From Liquorilactobacillus nagelii DSM 13675 (lineage in GTDB: Bacteria; Bacillota; Bacilli; Lactobacillales; Lactobacillaceae): a stretch of DNA of 64,000 bases. Within the stretch, counting starts at the first letter, position 1. Each line of letters begins with the position of its first letter. This document shows, one piece after another, positions 9,242 through 18,868 of the stretch. The notes under the pieces are model-generated. The model did not search any database. It saw only the letters and a list, made by a program, of their open reading frames with translations, and had not been told where the DNA came from. Where the stretch lies: assembly GCF_019444005.1 (NCBI RefSeq), contig NZ_CP049304.1, positions 2,108,001 to 2,172,000 of the forward strand, in the 5' to 3' direction. Made by a program: the position numbers and the translations under genes.

Positions 9242-10273
9242 TTGGATCAGGTATTATCGCAGCAAGAAATTGATAAGCTGCTGACAGCAATGAACAACGG
9301 CGAAATTGACCAAGAAAAGATTGAAGAAGAAGAAAAAGCCCCCAAGGTCAAACCCTATGATTTTAGAAGGCCAATCAAACTTTCCAAGGAATATGTCAAT
9401 ACGCTACATATGATCTTTGAAGACTTCTCTAAAATGAGTACCAATATACTATCAAATTTGTTACGGGTTAATGTTACATTACAGTTAGCGTCGATTGAGC
9501 AAATTAGTTTTGATGAGTTTATTCATTCAATACCGCGAGTTACCTTGATTGGACTATTTCATTCGGCTTTAGCTGATAAAACACCAATGAAAGGAATTCA
9601 AATGTTTGAGGTTAATCCGCAGCTTTGTATGCGTTTGGTAGAGTTATTATGCGGGGGAACGGAAATTGAGCCTGGAAAAGTAGCAGTTTCGGATGATGCG
9701 ATTGATGATAAAAATTTTACTGATATTGAATTGGCTATTTTACGTGAAGTTTTGCAAGAACTAGGGAAGGTTTTCCAAAACTCTTGGAAAGATATTGTTC
9801 AAATGGAGACGGCATTAGATGATTTAGATACTAATCCGCAATTATTGCAGACAATGTCACCGAATGAACCGGTTGTGTTAACGACATTTACAATGCAGAT
9901 TGGTGATATGAGTACATTCTTAAACATTTGTATTCCGTATGTTTTCTTTGAAGGAATCAGTGACAAACTGAGCTTTAGAAATTGGTTTGACTCAAGTCAA
10001 AAGCTCAGCAAAGATGACGAACGCGAATTGCAGCGAGGGTTAAATAATGTTGAAGTGTCGTTTGAAACCCGCTTAGGAAGTGCTCAAATGGAGATGGCAG
10101 ACTTCTTGCATTTGGAAGTTGGCGATGTGATCAAACTTGACCGCAAGACGAGTGCTCCGTTAGACACTTATGTTAATGGAATACCATTTTATCAAGCTAA
10201 ACCTGGTAAAAAAGATGGTAATTTGGCAGTTGAATTATTAGATAAGTTGGAAGGAGACCCAGAAGATGAGTGA
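9242..10273 (+). CDS. fliM: Flagellar motor switch protein FliM
   Basis: 343 residues, starting at TTG behind AAGGAGGGG. The N-terminal CheY-P-binding peptide (LSQQEIDKLL) is followed by a linker, the CheC-like middle domain (about 45-240) and a C-terminal SpoA domain ending the protein. FliM forms the switch at the cytoplasmic C-ring with FliG and FliY and sets rotation direction. It overlaps fliY by 8 nt. Confidence 0.96.
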   Translation: MDQVLSQQEIDKLLTAMNNGEIDQEKIEEEEKAPKVKPYDFRRPIKLSKEYVNTLHMIFEDFSKMSTNILSNLLRVNVTLQLASIEQISFDEFIHSIPRVTLIGLFHSALADKTPMKGIQMFEVNPQLCMRLVELLCGGTEIEPGKVAVSDDAIDDKNFTDIELAILREVLQELGKVFQNSWKDIVQMETALDDLDTNPQLLQTMSPNEPVVLTTFTMQIGDMSTFLNICIPYVFFEGISDKLSFRNWFDSSQKLSKDDERELQRGLNNVEVSFETRLGSAQMEMADFLHLEVGDVIKLDRKTSAPLDTYVNGIPFYQAKPGKKDGNLAVELLDKLEGDPEDE

Positions 10274-11480
10274 TAGTTTATCGCAAGAAGAGATCGACAA
10301 GTTAATGAAGGGCAATAACGAATCGGCAACTTCTGACAAACCAGCCGAGGAAAAGTCAGCCGAAGAAAAGCAGGCGGCAACGAGTGAGAAAAAAGTATCA
10401 GCCACAGAAATTGAAAGCAAATATGATGAACAAACCAAACAGGATATTATTGGTGAAGTCGGTAATATTTCGATGTCACAGGCGGCAACAACCCTGTCTT
10501 CAATTTTAAATCATCGTGTAACCATCACGACCCCAAAAGTTTCTCGAGTATATTTTAAAGAATTGATTTCAGACATTGCAACGCCTAAAGTTGCGATGAC
10601 AGTTGGTTTTAAAGAAGGATTGATTGGAACTAACTTGATGTTGTTGCAAGTTAAAGATGCGAATGTTATTGCCGATTTAATGATGGGCGGTGATGGTGAA
10701 CCAAAATCCCAGGATTTTACTGAAGTTGAACTTAGTGCGGTTTCGGAAGCCATGAATCAAATGATTGGTTCGGCAGCAACGGCGATGGCAACGATGATTA
10801 ATCGCAAAGTTGATATTTTACCACCCGATGTTAAGGTTTGGCGTGAACCGGATAATATTCAGTATGAGAATATTGGCGGTGATCAAAAGATTTATAAGGT
10901 TTCTTTTTCGTTAAATGTTGAAGGATTAATTAAAAGTGAAATTATGCAGATTTTCACTGAAGATATGGTTGAAGATATTGCTGATGCAATGATGGCCGAT
11001 AAAGCAACGGTAGTTAAAGAACATGAAACTAATGAGAAAAAGCAGTCTGCTTCTTCAACAGCGGATAAAGTTCAACCACAATCGCAACAACCGAAAATTA
11101 AACCTGACCAGCAAACAACAACTGCACCTCGACCGTCTCAACTTGCTCCAAAGTCAAAGCAAACGGTTGAAGTTAGCCAACCTGAATTTCAGCAATTGTC
11201 GGGTGAGAAAGTTCCACAGGGCGACAATCTAGATTTGATTATGGATGTTCCGCTGAATTTGAGTGTTGTTTTAGGACGTGCTGAAAAAAGCGTGCGTGAC
11301 ATTTTGAATTTCAATTCAGGTTCAGTGATTGAGTTAGATCGCTTGACAGATGAGCCCTTGGAAATTTTATTGAATGGTAAATTAATTGCTACTGGCGAGG
11401 TAGTAGTTATTAATGAAAACTTTGGCATTCGGATTACCAATATTGTTTCCCAGCGGCAGCGGATTGATCATATGGGATAG
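10266..11480 (+). CDS. fliY: Flagellar motor switch phosphatase FliY
   Basis: 404 residues. An N-terminal FliM-like peptide (LSQEEIDKLMKG) is followed by a charged linker, a CheC-type phosphatase domain (IIGEVGNISMSQAATTL and VELSAVSEAMNQMIGS), a Gln/Pro/Lys-rich linker (about 255-310) and a C-terminal FliN/SpoA domain (about 325-400). This is the Bacillus-type FliY and not a short FliN. It dephosphorylates CheY-P at the motor. The gene ends before a sigma-28 promoter that serves flgM. Confidence 0.95.
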   Translation: MSDSLSQEEIDKLMKGNNESATSDKPAEEKSAEEKQAATSEKKVSATEIESKYDEQTKQDIIGEVGNISMSQAATTLSSILNHRVTITTPKVSRVYFKELISDIATPKVAMTVGFKEGLIGTNLMLLQVKDANVIADLMMGGDGEPKSQDFTEVELSAVSEAMNQMIGSAATAMATMINRKVDILPPDVKVWREPDNIQYENIGGDQKIYKVSFSLNVEGLIKSEIMQIFTEDMVEDIADAMMADKATVVKEHETNEKKQSASSTADKVQPQSQQPKIKPDQQTTTAPRPSQLAPKSKQTVEVSQPEFQQLSGEKVPQGDNLDLIMDVPLNLSVVLGRAEKSVRDILNFNSGSVIELDRLTDEPLEILLNGKLIATGEVVVINENFGIRITNIVSQRQRIDHMG

Positions 11481-11523
11481 GTTGTTTAGAAGATTAATTA
11501 TTGTAAAAAATGACAGTAACTAT

Positions 11524-11549
11524 TTAACTTTTTTGTAGTTGTCCGATAT
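11524..11549 (+). promoter_or_regulatory. Sigma-28-type promoter of flgM-flgN-flgK-flgL
   Basis: TTAA (11524-11527), 14 nt, TCCGATAT (11542-11549), about 34 nt before the flgM start. In other bacteria late flagellar genes are read from such promoters, and flgM encodes the anti-sigma factor, which makes a feedback loop. Confidence 0.75.
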
Positions 11550-11582
11550 GATACATATGACAGGGAAAAAAGGAGGTCATTT

Positions 11583-11879
11583 ATGATGAAAATTGAGGGC
11601 AACTATAACAATGACATTAAAGTTGATTTAAGCAATAATCAGTTTTCACCCAGCAATTCAGCTCATACAGTTAAAAACACGCAGGCTGAAACAGCTAACG
11701 GTGTGACTCTATCAACGACTGCCAAAAAAATATTAGCAAATGAAAATAATGATCGTGGTTTTGATGCAAATAAAGTTAATGAACTAAAAAAATTGATTGC
11801 AAATGGCAAGTACCAAGCATCACCTGAAGAAATTGTTACGGGGATGTTTGATGAAATCAAAGCTCAAGGGAAGCACTGA
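11583..11879 (+). CDS. flgM: Anti-sigma-28 factor FlgM
   Basis: 98 residues with the FlgM C-terminal helices (NELKKLIANGKYQASPEEIVTGMFDEI). The N-terminal part is polar and looks disordered, as in other FlgM. Two ATG codons lie in tandem behind AAAGGAGG. FlgM holds sigma-28 inactive until the hook is finished, when it is exported. It stands at the head of the hook-filament junction genes, as in Bacillus. Confidence 0.9.
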   Translation: MMKIEGNYNNDIKVDLSNNQFSPSNSAHTVKNTQAETANGVTLSTTAKKILANENNDRGFDANKVNELKKLIANGKYQASPEEIVTGMFDEIKAQGKH

Positions 11880-11881
11880 TT

Positions 11882-12241
11882 ATGAAGGCAGCTGAATTTG
11901 AACAATTATTACGTCGTTTTTGCCGGCTGCTGCAGCAAGAAAAAAAATATTTGATTAGTAATCAGCCGGACAAACTCATACCATTAGTTGAAGAAAAGCA
12001 AAAGTATGTCCGGCCTTTTCAAGAATATCCGGGTCAAGTAACAGTTAGAATGAAAGAATTAATCCAACAGATTCAAGCATCACAGCAAGAAAATTTGTTA
12101 TTAACTAAACAGGCAATGGGATTTGAAGAAATGATGTTAAAATCAATTCGCAGTAATTTGAAAACCCCAGGAACAATTTATTCACCAGATAAATCAAAGA
12201 GAGCTGCTGATAGTCTTTCTTTAATTGACTGGGAAGCCTAG
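11882..12241 (+). CDS. flgN: FlgN-type export chaperone
   Basis: A 119-residue, mostly helical protein between flgM and flgK. The pattern (FEQLLRRFCRLLQQEKKYLIS ... LVEEKQKYV) is that of the FlgN family, which binds the C-terminal helices of FlgK and FlgL before export. Sequence conservation in this family is low, so the gene position carries much of the call. It starts 2 nt after the flgM stop. Confidence 0.82.
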   Translation: MKAAEFEQLLRRFCRLLQQEKKYLISNQPDKLIPLVEEKQKYVRPFQEYPGQVTVRMKELIQQIQASQQENLLLTKQAMGFEEMMLKSIRSNLKTPGTIYSPDKSKRAADSLSLIDWEA

Positions 12242-12255
12242 ACTGGAGGTCAACT

Positions 12256-13776
12256 TTGAGTTTATTTGGAGCATTAAATGTTGGAAATAGTGGTATGAGC
12301 GCTAATCAGGTAGCCATGGAAACCAGTGGTAATAATATTGCCAATGCGAATACTCCTGGTTATTCAAGACAGCAAGTCAGCATGACTGAGCAGCCGGCAT
12401 TTTATGAACCGGGGATTGGATCAGTTGGGACTGGAGTCGATGTAACTGGCATTCATCGAGTAGTAGATGATTTTGTTAGAACGCAAGCGCGGGATGCTAA
12501 TTCAAAATACCAGTATTACCAAGAAAAGTCTGACAAGCTTGGTCAGTTGCAAGACATTTTAAATGAACCATCAAGTAATGGAATCGTTAAGCAATTGTCA
12601 ACTTTGACAACTGCTTGGAATACACTTGCTGATGATCCTGAGTTGGGAACTGCTAAATCTTCAGTAGTTGAAGATGCCAGTTCATTTGCTGATACTGTTA
12701 AAGAAATGGCAGGTAATATCTCTGATTTAGGGGACAACATTACAAGTACCCTAGCCAAGAATGCACTTGATTTTAATAGTGATGTTAAGCAGTTACAGAC
12801 ACTTAATCAGCAAATTTATAATTTGACAAGTGTTGGTCAAACACCGAATGATTTGCTTGACCAGCGAGATGCAACCCTGAAGAATTTGTCGACCATTGCT
12901 GATGTGACAACTTCGGTTGATAATTATGGCCGAGTTTCATTGAAGTTAGGCGATCAGACGATTTTAAACGGTGATACTCGTAATACATTAAGTGTGGTAA
13001 CTGCTAATGTAGATGGGACAGCAACGATTGCTAAAGATGGTGATACAGTTGATGGTCAACAGCAAGTTAGCAGTAATTATCCGGCAAATACCATTTTACT
13101 AACTCAAACTGGTGATGATGATCAAGTCAATTACAGTCAAGTAAACATTGATAACGGCACAATTGGCGGCTTGGAAACTGCGGCGGAAGAGGTTACTCAA
13201 CGATTACAAGAATTGAATAATTTTGCAACGACAATTGCCAAAACAATTAATATGGTTTATACCAATGGGCAAAGTAGTACGAGTGGCTTTTTTGAAATTG
13301 GTAATGATGCCAGTTCGTATGCTTCTAAAATGGCAGTTAACTCTGCTTTAGCAGCTGATCCAGATAAATTAACTACCGGTGCTAGTGGTGCTGCAGGTGA
13401 TAATTCTGTGGCGACAGCGATTGTTAATCTGAGTACCCAAAAGTTCGATTATCCAATAACTGACAGCCAATTGAATTCATATAATAAAACAACGATGACT
13501 TTTGACGCATCAGCTAGCGGTAAAACTTATTCAGATGCTTTTAATAATATTGTTACTAAAAATGCAATTTCTAAACAGCAAGCTGATAATTTAGCGACTG
13601 CCCAGAATTCAGTTCTAAGTCAGCTAAACAATCAAGATCAGACTGTGTCTGGAGTATCAGTCAATGAAGAAATTACCAATGTCATTGCTTACCAACGTGG
13701 CTTCGAAGCTAATGCCCGGGTGATTAGTGTTATTTCTGATATGCTTGATACTTTGATTAACAAGACAGGAGTGTGA
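12256..13776 (+). CDS. flgK: Hook-filament junction protein FlgK (HAP1)
   Basis: 506 residues from a TTG start behind TGGAGG. The N-terminus has the rod/hook signature (SGNNIANANTPGYSRQ) and the C-terminus has the partner helix (NEEITNVIAYQRGFEANARVISVISDMLDTLIN). FlgK is the first junction protein between hook and filament, outside the cell. It is followed at once by flgL. Confidence 0.95.
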   Translation: MSLFGALNVGNSGMSANQVAMETSGNNIANANTPGYSRQQVSMTEQPAFYEPGIGSVGTGVDVTGIHRVVDDFVRTQARDANSKYQYYQEKSDKLGQLQDILNEPSSNGIVKQLSTLTTAWNTLADDPELGTAKSSVVEDASSFADTVKEMAGNISDLGDNITSTLAKNALDFNSDVKQLQTLNQQIYNLTSVGQTPNDLLDQRDATLKNLSTIADVTTSVDNYGRVSLKLGDQTILNGDTRNTLSVVTANVDGTATIAKDGDTVDGQQQVSSNYPANTILLTQTGDDDQVNYSQVNIDNGTIGGLETAAEEVTQRLQELNNFATTIAKTINMVYTNGQSSTSGFFEIGNDASSYASKMAVNSALAADPDKLTTGASGAAGDNSVATAIVNLSTQKFDYPITDSQLNSYNKTTMTFDASASGKTYSDAFNNIVTKNAISKQQADNLATAQNSVLSQLNNQDQTVSGVSVNEEITNVIAYQRGFEANARVISVISDMLDTLINKTGV

Positions 13777-13782
13777 TAAATA

Positions 13783-14706
13783 ATGCGAATTGCTGATAGT
13801 ACAATGTATGATAGTTTCTTAACCAGCTATGAAACCAGTACAGCTAAAATGCAGAAAACCATGACGCAGCTATCCAGTCAAAAACAATTAACAGAAGCTT
13901 CTGATGATCCATTAAAAGCATCTAATATCATTAATCTGAATACGTCGATTGATCAAAATGCGATGTATGGTGATACTATTCAAGATGGCGTTTCTTGGAA
14001 CCAAATGCAAGATTCGGCGTTAAGTTCGATTAGTGATGTCATGTTAAGAATGCGGGATTTGATTCAAAGCTCAGCTAATGGTACAAATGGTGCAGATGTT
14101 AATAGTGCGAATAAGGCTGAAATTGAACAAGATATGGGCCAAATTGTTGATACGCTAAATACCAAGTATGGTAATAAGTATATTTTTGCGGGTGAAAACA
14201 CGACAACTAAGCCTTTTGAGCTAGAAAAAAATGCTGCTGGGGATGTTACCGGCCTAAAATATAGTGGAACGGCTGGAAACTTATCAAGACAGATTGCCGA
14301 TAATGTTTCGGTTAACTTGTTTGCCAACGGGAGTAAGTTCGTCTCGAATAGTAGTATCGGAGCTCAAACGGCAAGTTTAGGAGATTATTTCAACAATGTT
14401 GTAACAGCACTTAATAGTGATAATAAGGATCAATTAAGTGGAACATTACTATCAGATACAGATGCCTATCGCGATAATTTTGTTAATATCCGGACTCAAA
14501 TTGGAGCTTTAACAAATCGTTTACAGTCAGCGCTAAGTCGTAATCAATCACAGGCAACCAATTTGAAAGAAAGTCTCTCAAACGATCAAGATGTTGATGT
14601 AGCAGCAGCTTATTCAAAATTTGAAAAAGAAAAGCTAACCTATAATGCAACTTTGGCCATGGGAACAAAAATTATGCAGACAACAATCTTGGATTATATG
14701 TACTAA
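13783..14706 (+). CDS. flgL: Hook-filament junction protein FlgL (HAP3)
   Basis: 307 residues with a flagellin-like N-terminal helix (MRIADSTMYDSFLTSYETSTAKMQKTM; SQKQLTEASDDPLKA) and C-terminal helix (KFEKEKLTYNATLAMGTKIMQTTILDYM). FlgL links FlgK to the filament. It ends the flgM-N-K-L unit; a weak hairpin (ACCTA/TAGGT) followed by T5 lies at about 14737-14766. Downstream the locus is broken by mobile-element debris before flagellin. Confidence 0.95.
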   Translation: MRIADSTMYDSFLTSYETSTAKMQKTMTQLSSQKQLTEASDDPLKASNIINLNTSIDQNAMYGDTIQDGVSWNQMQDSALSSISDVMLRMRDLIQSSANGTNGADVNSANKAEIEQDMGQIVDTLNTKYGNKYIFAGENTTTKPFELEKNAAGDVTGLKYSGTAGNLSRQIADNVSVNLFANGSKFVSNSSIGAQTASLGDYFNNVVTALNSDNKDQLSGTLLSDTDAYRDNFVNIRTQIGALTNRLQSALSRNQSQATNLKESLSNDQDVDVAAAYSKFEKEKLTYNATLAMGTKIMQTTILDYMY

Positions 14707-14897
14707 TTGGTGTTGACAAGCAATTAATTCAAAAAAACCTAAGGTATGGTCTAGGTGATGGTGTTTTTCTCATGTTCTGTATTTAAGCAATTGTGATTGT
14801 TTCTTTACTAAAAAGCAGTTTTCACAAGTTTTGTTTTCTAGTAGTATTGATAAATAAAATTATTTAATTTGCAATTTAAATTGTTATAGCTGAATTA

Positions 14898-15632
14898 TTA
14901 GGCTATCTGTTCTTCGGAATGGATAGTTTTTTTAATGTAGTAATGATAGTTTAGGCTGATATAACTGTTTTTTAAAGATATCAGAATTCTTAAACGAAAG
15001 TTCTCAAAATTTCTAAATTCATACGCGGTCCGTTTAATAACTTTGATTTTATTATTGGTACCTTCTACTGGACCATTTGAAAACGATGTTTTGAAACTGT
15101 TAATGATTTCAGCTTGATGTTTACGTAGCATTCGGTTAGCTTTCTTTATTTGTTCAAGCATCTCAGAAGCTGAATCTAATAAACTATTTAAAGCTTCCGT
15201 ATCTTGATGATGAATGACATATAACGGTTGTTGGTATAAGTGTGGGCGTTTTTCAATTCATCAGACATAGCTAATAGGCGATCGACAACATCTGCATCAC
15301 ATAATTGTCGGTTTTGAAAATTAATCCGTTTGGACTAATGTTGGTAGTTTATTTCAGCTGAATCCTTTACAATAATTTCCACTACCGTTTAGGCGCACGC
15401 CAATCGTGAGAACCACTACCGGTTTGCCTCATGACTTGAAGTCGAACTGAATTTAAAGCTTGAAAAGCTTGCACGACAACATGGAAATGATCAGCGATAA
15501 TAATTGCATTGGGGAAGAGTTCATTAATTAAAGGACGATATGGTGAGTAAAGATCAATGAAAAGCTGGAGAACCTTGGCCTGATAAATATGACCGAGATT
15601 CTTCAACAAATCCAGAGTGCTTAAGTTGTTGA
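14898..15632 (-). pseudogene. ISL3-family transposase, degraded
   Basis: On the minus strand two open pieces resemble ISL3-type DDE transposases. The upstream piece (about 15382-15632) has the catalytic-region pattern (NAIIIADHFHVV, ... NSVRLQVMRQTG). The downstream piece (14898-15161) has the C-terminal pattern (SFSNGPVEGTNNKIKVIKRTAYEFRNFENFRLRILI). They are in different frames with damaged sequence between them (15162-15381), and the N-terminal half is missing. The element is a non-functional ruin lying between flgL and flagellin, and abutting a group II intron relic. Confidence 0.8.
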
Positions 15633-15703
15633 ACCGCCGTATGCGGAACCGCACATACGGTGGTGTGAAAGGTCGGTAAATGAATTAATCATTTATCTCT
15701 TGC
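15632..15703 (+). ncRNA. Group II intron 3' end relic (domains V and VI)
   Basis: 15632-15665 folds like domain V: outer stem ACCGCC/GGTGGT-like, then GTATGCG, a GAAC loop, and CGCA with a 2-nt CA bulge before TAC. The CGC triad sits at the 5' side. 15669-15701 then gives a domain VI-like hairpin (GTAAATGA/TCATTTAT). No intron 5' part or reverse transcriptase is present, since transposase debris directly adjoins. It is therefore an orphan 3' fragment. Confidence 0.7.
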
Positions 15704-15898
15704 TCTAACTGTTAACTTTGTAATCTTTTTAAATTTTATTTAGATTTTTTTATAACATCTTTACTTATATTTTTCAAAGTACGAGTTTTACCATGTTTGC
15801 AGCATTAATTCTTTTGTTTTCGAGTAATAATTTGCTGATAATTGTATATGATTAATGCAAAAAATTGAGCTGAAAATAAAAATATTTTGGCAAAACTA

Positions 15899-15924
15899 TT
15901 AAACACCTTTCTTTCCGGCCGATA
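15899..15924 (+). promoter_or_regulatory. Sigma-28-type promoter of flagellin
   Basis: TTAA (15899-15902), 14 nt, GCCGATAC (15917-15924). The leader to the ATG is about 52 nt and contains a small GAGG/CCTC hairpin before the ribosome site TTGGAGGA. The location upstream of flagellin is the classical sigma-28 position. Confidence 0.82.
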
Positions 15925-15982
15925 CATATAAACAGAGGGGGAAAACCTCAGAAATAAAAGAATTTTAATTGGAGGAATTAAC

Positions 15983-16852
15983 ATGAGAATCAATACGAAT
16001 GTCTCAGCAATGACAACATTGCGTTATTTAAACCAAGCAACAGATGCTAAGAGTTCTGCTCTTACAAAATTATCATCCGGTTCCCGGATCAACAGTGCAG
16101 CTGATGATGCAGCTGGCTTAGCTGTTTCTGAAAAAATGAAGGCTCAAATCGGTGGCTTGACCCAAGCTCAAAGTAATGCTCAAGATGGTGTTTCTTTGAT
16201 TCAGACGGCTGAAGGTGGTTTAAGCCAGATTCAGACAATGCTCGACCGGATGCGTGACTTAGCTGTTCAAAGTTCTAACGGTACTTTGGGAACCGATGAT
16301 CGTAAAGCAATTGATAAAGAATTTGGTGATTTGAAGGACGAAATTACTCGAATCGCTGGGACAACTCAGTTCAACAATAAGAATTTGTTAGGTACTAGTG
16401 CTACTGCCACTGCGGCAACGACATTTACTTTCCAAGTTGGGGCGAATGCTAATCAAACATTGTCAGTTCAAATCTCAGCAATGAATGCATCTGCTCTTGG
16501 GTTAGACAGTAAAATTGATATTGTGGCTAGTCAAACGGGAACTGCGGATAACACTGCCGCAGATATTAAATCTGCGAATGCTGCAATTACTGCTATTGAT
16601 TCAGCAATTGCAACAGTTACAACACAACGTTCAACTCTGGGAGCTACGCAGAACCGTTTGAACTATGCTATCAGCAACTTGGAAACTTCTAATGAGAACT
16701 TGTCAGAAGCTAACTCACGGATTCGTGATGTCGATATGGCCCAAGAAATGACTCAGTTTACCAAGGATAATATTCTTACACAGGCTGCTACTTCAATGTT
16801 GGCACAGGCTAATGCAATGCCGAACAGTGTTTTGACCTTATTACAAGGCTAA
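15983..16852 (+). CDS. hag: Flagellin
   Basis: 289 residues, a short flagellin of about Bacillus Hag size. Conserved N-terminal helix D0/D1 (MRINTNVSAMTTLRYLNQA; LSSGSRINSAADDAAGLAVS) and C-terminal helix (NLSEANSRIRDVDMAQEM; MLAQANAMPNSVLTLLQG) are intact. The variable middle (about residues 130-200) is short and rich in Ser, Thr and Ala, so sites for O-linked modification are available. A TTGGAGGAA ribosome site precedes the ATG. It is the only flagellin gene in the window, and the glycan cluster at 19686-28923 could act on it (inference). Confidence 0.97.
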   Translation: MRINTNVSAMTTLRYLNQATDAKSSALTKLSSGSRINSAADDAAGLAVSEKMKAQIGGLTQAQSNAQDGVSLIQTAEGGLSQIQTMLDRMRDLAVQSSNGTLGTDDRKAIDKEFGDLKDEITRIAGTTQFNNKNLLGTSATATAATTFTFQVGANANQTLSVQISAMNASALGLDSKIDIVASQTGTADNTAADIKSANAAITAIDSAIATVTTQRSTLGATQNRLNYAISNLETSNENLSEANSRIRDVDMAQEMTQFTKDNILTQAATSMLAQANAMPNSVLTLLQG

Positions 16853-16876
16853 TCTTTAGGTTTGTTGTAGTATTTG

Positions 16877-16911
16877 GAAAGTCGGTCGTCAGTTGGCGGG
16901 CGGCTTTTCCT
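16877..16911 (+). terminator. Hairpin after flagellin
   Basis: GGAAAGTCGGTCGTC, loop AGTT, GGCGGGCGGCTTTTCC: a stem with one mismatch and some G-T pairs. There is no long T run, so it may end transcripts only in part or protect the flagellin mRNA 3' end while some read-through reaches flaG-fliD. Confidence 0.55.
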
Positions 16912-16961
16912 ACATAAGAAGCAAGCTTTTTATTCAATTAAAAATGGGAGAAGGTCAGACT

Positions 16962-17357
16962 ATGAGTAATGAACATATTGATGCTGTCAGTAAAATCGGT
17001 GGAATTGATGCTGAATGGTTCAAGCAGTCCGATAATCAGTTTGGCAGTTTTCAAGCACAACAACTACAACAAACCATGAAGTCCATGCAGCAACAAGTCA
17101 AGGCTGATGTCTCAGAACAACAAGACAAGCCGCAAGCTAAAGAACTTGAAACAACGATGAATAAATTTAATCAACAGTTGGAAAACGATAGTGTCGAAAC
17201 AAAATTTAAGATTCATAAACGGACTGGGCGAATTTATGTTCAGCTGATAAATGAAAAGACGGGTAAAGTTATTAAAGAGATTCCTTCATCAAAAATGTTG
17301 GATTTAATTGGACATATTTGGGATGAGATGGGAATTATGGTCAATAAGAAAGGATAG
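16962..17357 (+). CDS. flaG: FlaG family protein
   Basis: 131 residues. ATG at 16962 follows GGGAGAAGG at 8 nt; upstream in-frame starts would run into the flagellin terminator. The C-terminal FlaG core is clear (NDSVETKFKIHKRTGRIYVQLINEKTGKVIKEIPSSKMLD), after a Gln-rich N-terminal part. FlaG proteins sit between flagellin and fliD in many bacteria and affect filament length; the exact function is not settled. It is followed by fliD. Confidence 0.9.
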   Translation: MSNEHIDAVSKIGGIDAEWFKQSDNQFGSFQAQQLQQTMKSMQQQVKADVSEQQDKPQAKELETTMNKFNQQLENDSVETKFKIHKRTGRIYVQLINEKTGKVIKEIPSSKMLDLIGHIWDEMGIMVNKKG

Positions 17358-17366
17358 TGAGTAATT

Positions 17367-18851
17367 ATGGCAGTTTTAACAACTGATGGTATTAGCTCAA
17401 CCTTAGGACAATATTCTGGAATTACTGCCAGTGATATTATTACCTTATTGAAATCTAGTGCAGCTTACCAAAATGAAACGGATGCGCAGAACAAAATTTC
17501 AACGATTCAAACGCAAGAAAATGCTTGGAATGCAATTAGCACCCAACTAACTTTATTTTCAACTAAAGTTAAGGCACTGCAATCTAACGATACGTATTTA
17601 ACAAAAGTAGCAACGACCACTGATTCAAGTATTGCAACAATTTCGGGTACGACTACTGCACAGCAAGATACTTATGATCTAAAAGTTGATCAACTGGCAA
17701 CAGCGACCTCAATTAATGGAACTCAAGCTTCCACCAGCAGTAAAACTAAGCTGGGATTAACTGGAAGCTTGACTTTAACAAGCCCTGATACTGACAGTAA
17801 CGGCAATTCTTTGACATTTGACATTAAACTGGATAGTTCAGATACGTTAAATACGGTAGCTGCTAAAATAAACGCTTTAACAGCAGATTCAACGGATGAT
17901 GATGGTAAGACAACGCAGGGATCACATGTTAGGGCATCGGTAATTGATAACCACTTAGTGTTGACCAGTACAACGCTGGGAACAAAAAAAATTGGTGTCG
18001 GTGGAGATACAGATGTTATTAACGGTCTCGGCCTTGGCACTGGGGCAACAACTACCAGTGGTCAAAATTCTAAATTTGAATTAGACGGGATGACGATTGA
18101 ACGTGATAGTAATACAATTACTGATGTAGTAGATGGCACAACGTTTAATCTTAATAAGGTTAGTGATTCGCACGTTACTTTGTCACTGGCCAATGATACA
18201 TCGAAGATTGTTTCCGCAGTCCAAGATATGGTCAACTCCTATAATACTTTAATGAGTACAATTTCCAGTGACTTAGATGTTGGTGATCCGACTCAATCTA
18301 ACAATACAACCGGACCTTTAGTTGGTGATAATGAACTAATACAGCTGCAATCTAGCCTGAGTAGTCTGGTAACCAATCCAACAGTTGCCGGCTCAACGAT
18401 GAATGCTAATTCAGTTGGAATTTCGTTTGTCGATAAAAATGGTACGCTGGGGCTTGATACTGATAAGCTAAAAGCAGCTATTAGTAATGACCCAACTGCA
18501 GTGAAAGATTTCTTTTATTCAGCTAAGACAACGGCAAGTGGTTTGGTAACAATCTCAAGTTCGGGTTATAGCCAAGGTGTGCTGGATTTGGTTAACAAAT
18601 ACCTCTCTGGCGTTACTGGAGCACTGACAGCTAATAAGAGTATTATTCAAATTAAAACTGATGGCTATCAGAGCCAAATCAAGGACTTGAATAGCCAAAT
18701 TAAAGATTTTGAGAGCACCTTAGAAATGCAAAAACAGCAATATATTGATACTTTTACCCGCTTAGATCAGGCAATGATGGAAGGAGAATCAGAGTTAAGC
18801 TACTTTACTAGCAGCAGTTCAGCACTGAATTCTTCTTCAAGCAAGAGTTAA
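17367..18851 (+). CDS. fliD: Flagellar cap protein FliD (HAP2)
   Basis: 494 residues. The N-terminus has the FliD coiled region (ITASDIITLLKSSAAYQNETDAQNKI) and the C-terminus the matching coiled coil (QIKDLNSQIKDFESTLEMQKQQYIDTFTRLDQAM), with a Ser/Thr-rich middle. FliD caps the growing filament and helps flagellin fold in. Length is usual for Gram-positive FliD. The start ATG has a GTGAG site nearby. Confidence 0.95.
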   Translation: MAVLTTDGISSTLGQYSGITASDIITLLKSSAAYQNETDAQNKISTIQTQENAWNAISTQLTLFSTKVKALQSNDTYLTKVATTTDSSIATISGTTTAQQDTYDLKVDQLATATSINGTQASTSSKTKLGLTGSLTLTSPDTDSNGNSLTFDIKLDSSDTLNTVAAKINALTADSTDDDGKTTQGSHVRASVIDNHLVLTSTTLGTKKIGVGGDTDVINGLGLGTGATTTSGQNSKFELDGMTIERDSNTITDVVDGTTFNLNKVSDSHVTLSLANDTSKIVSAVQDMVNSYNTLMSTISSDLDVGDPTQSNNTTGPLVGDNELIQLQSSLSSLVTNPTVAGSTMNANSVGISFVDKNGTLGLDTDKLKAAISNDPTAVKDFFYSAKTTASGLVTISSSGYSQGVLDLVNKYLSGVTGALTANKSIIQIKTDGYQSQIKDLNSQIKDFESTLEMQKQQYIDTFTRLDQAMMEGESELSYFTSSSSALNSSSSKS

Positions 18852-18868
18852 ACTGAATCAGGTGAATA

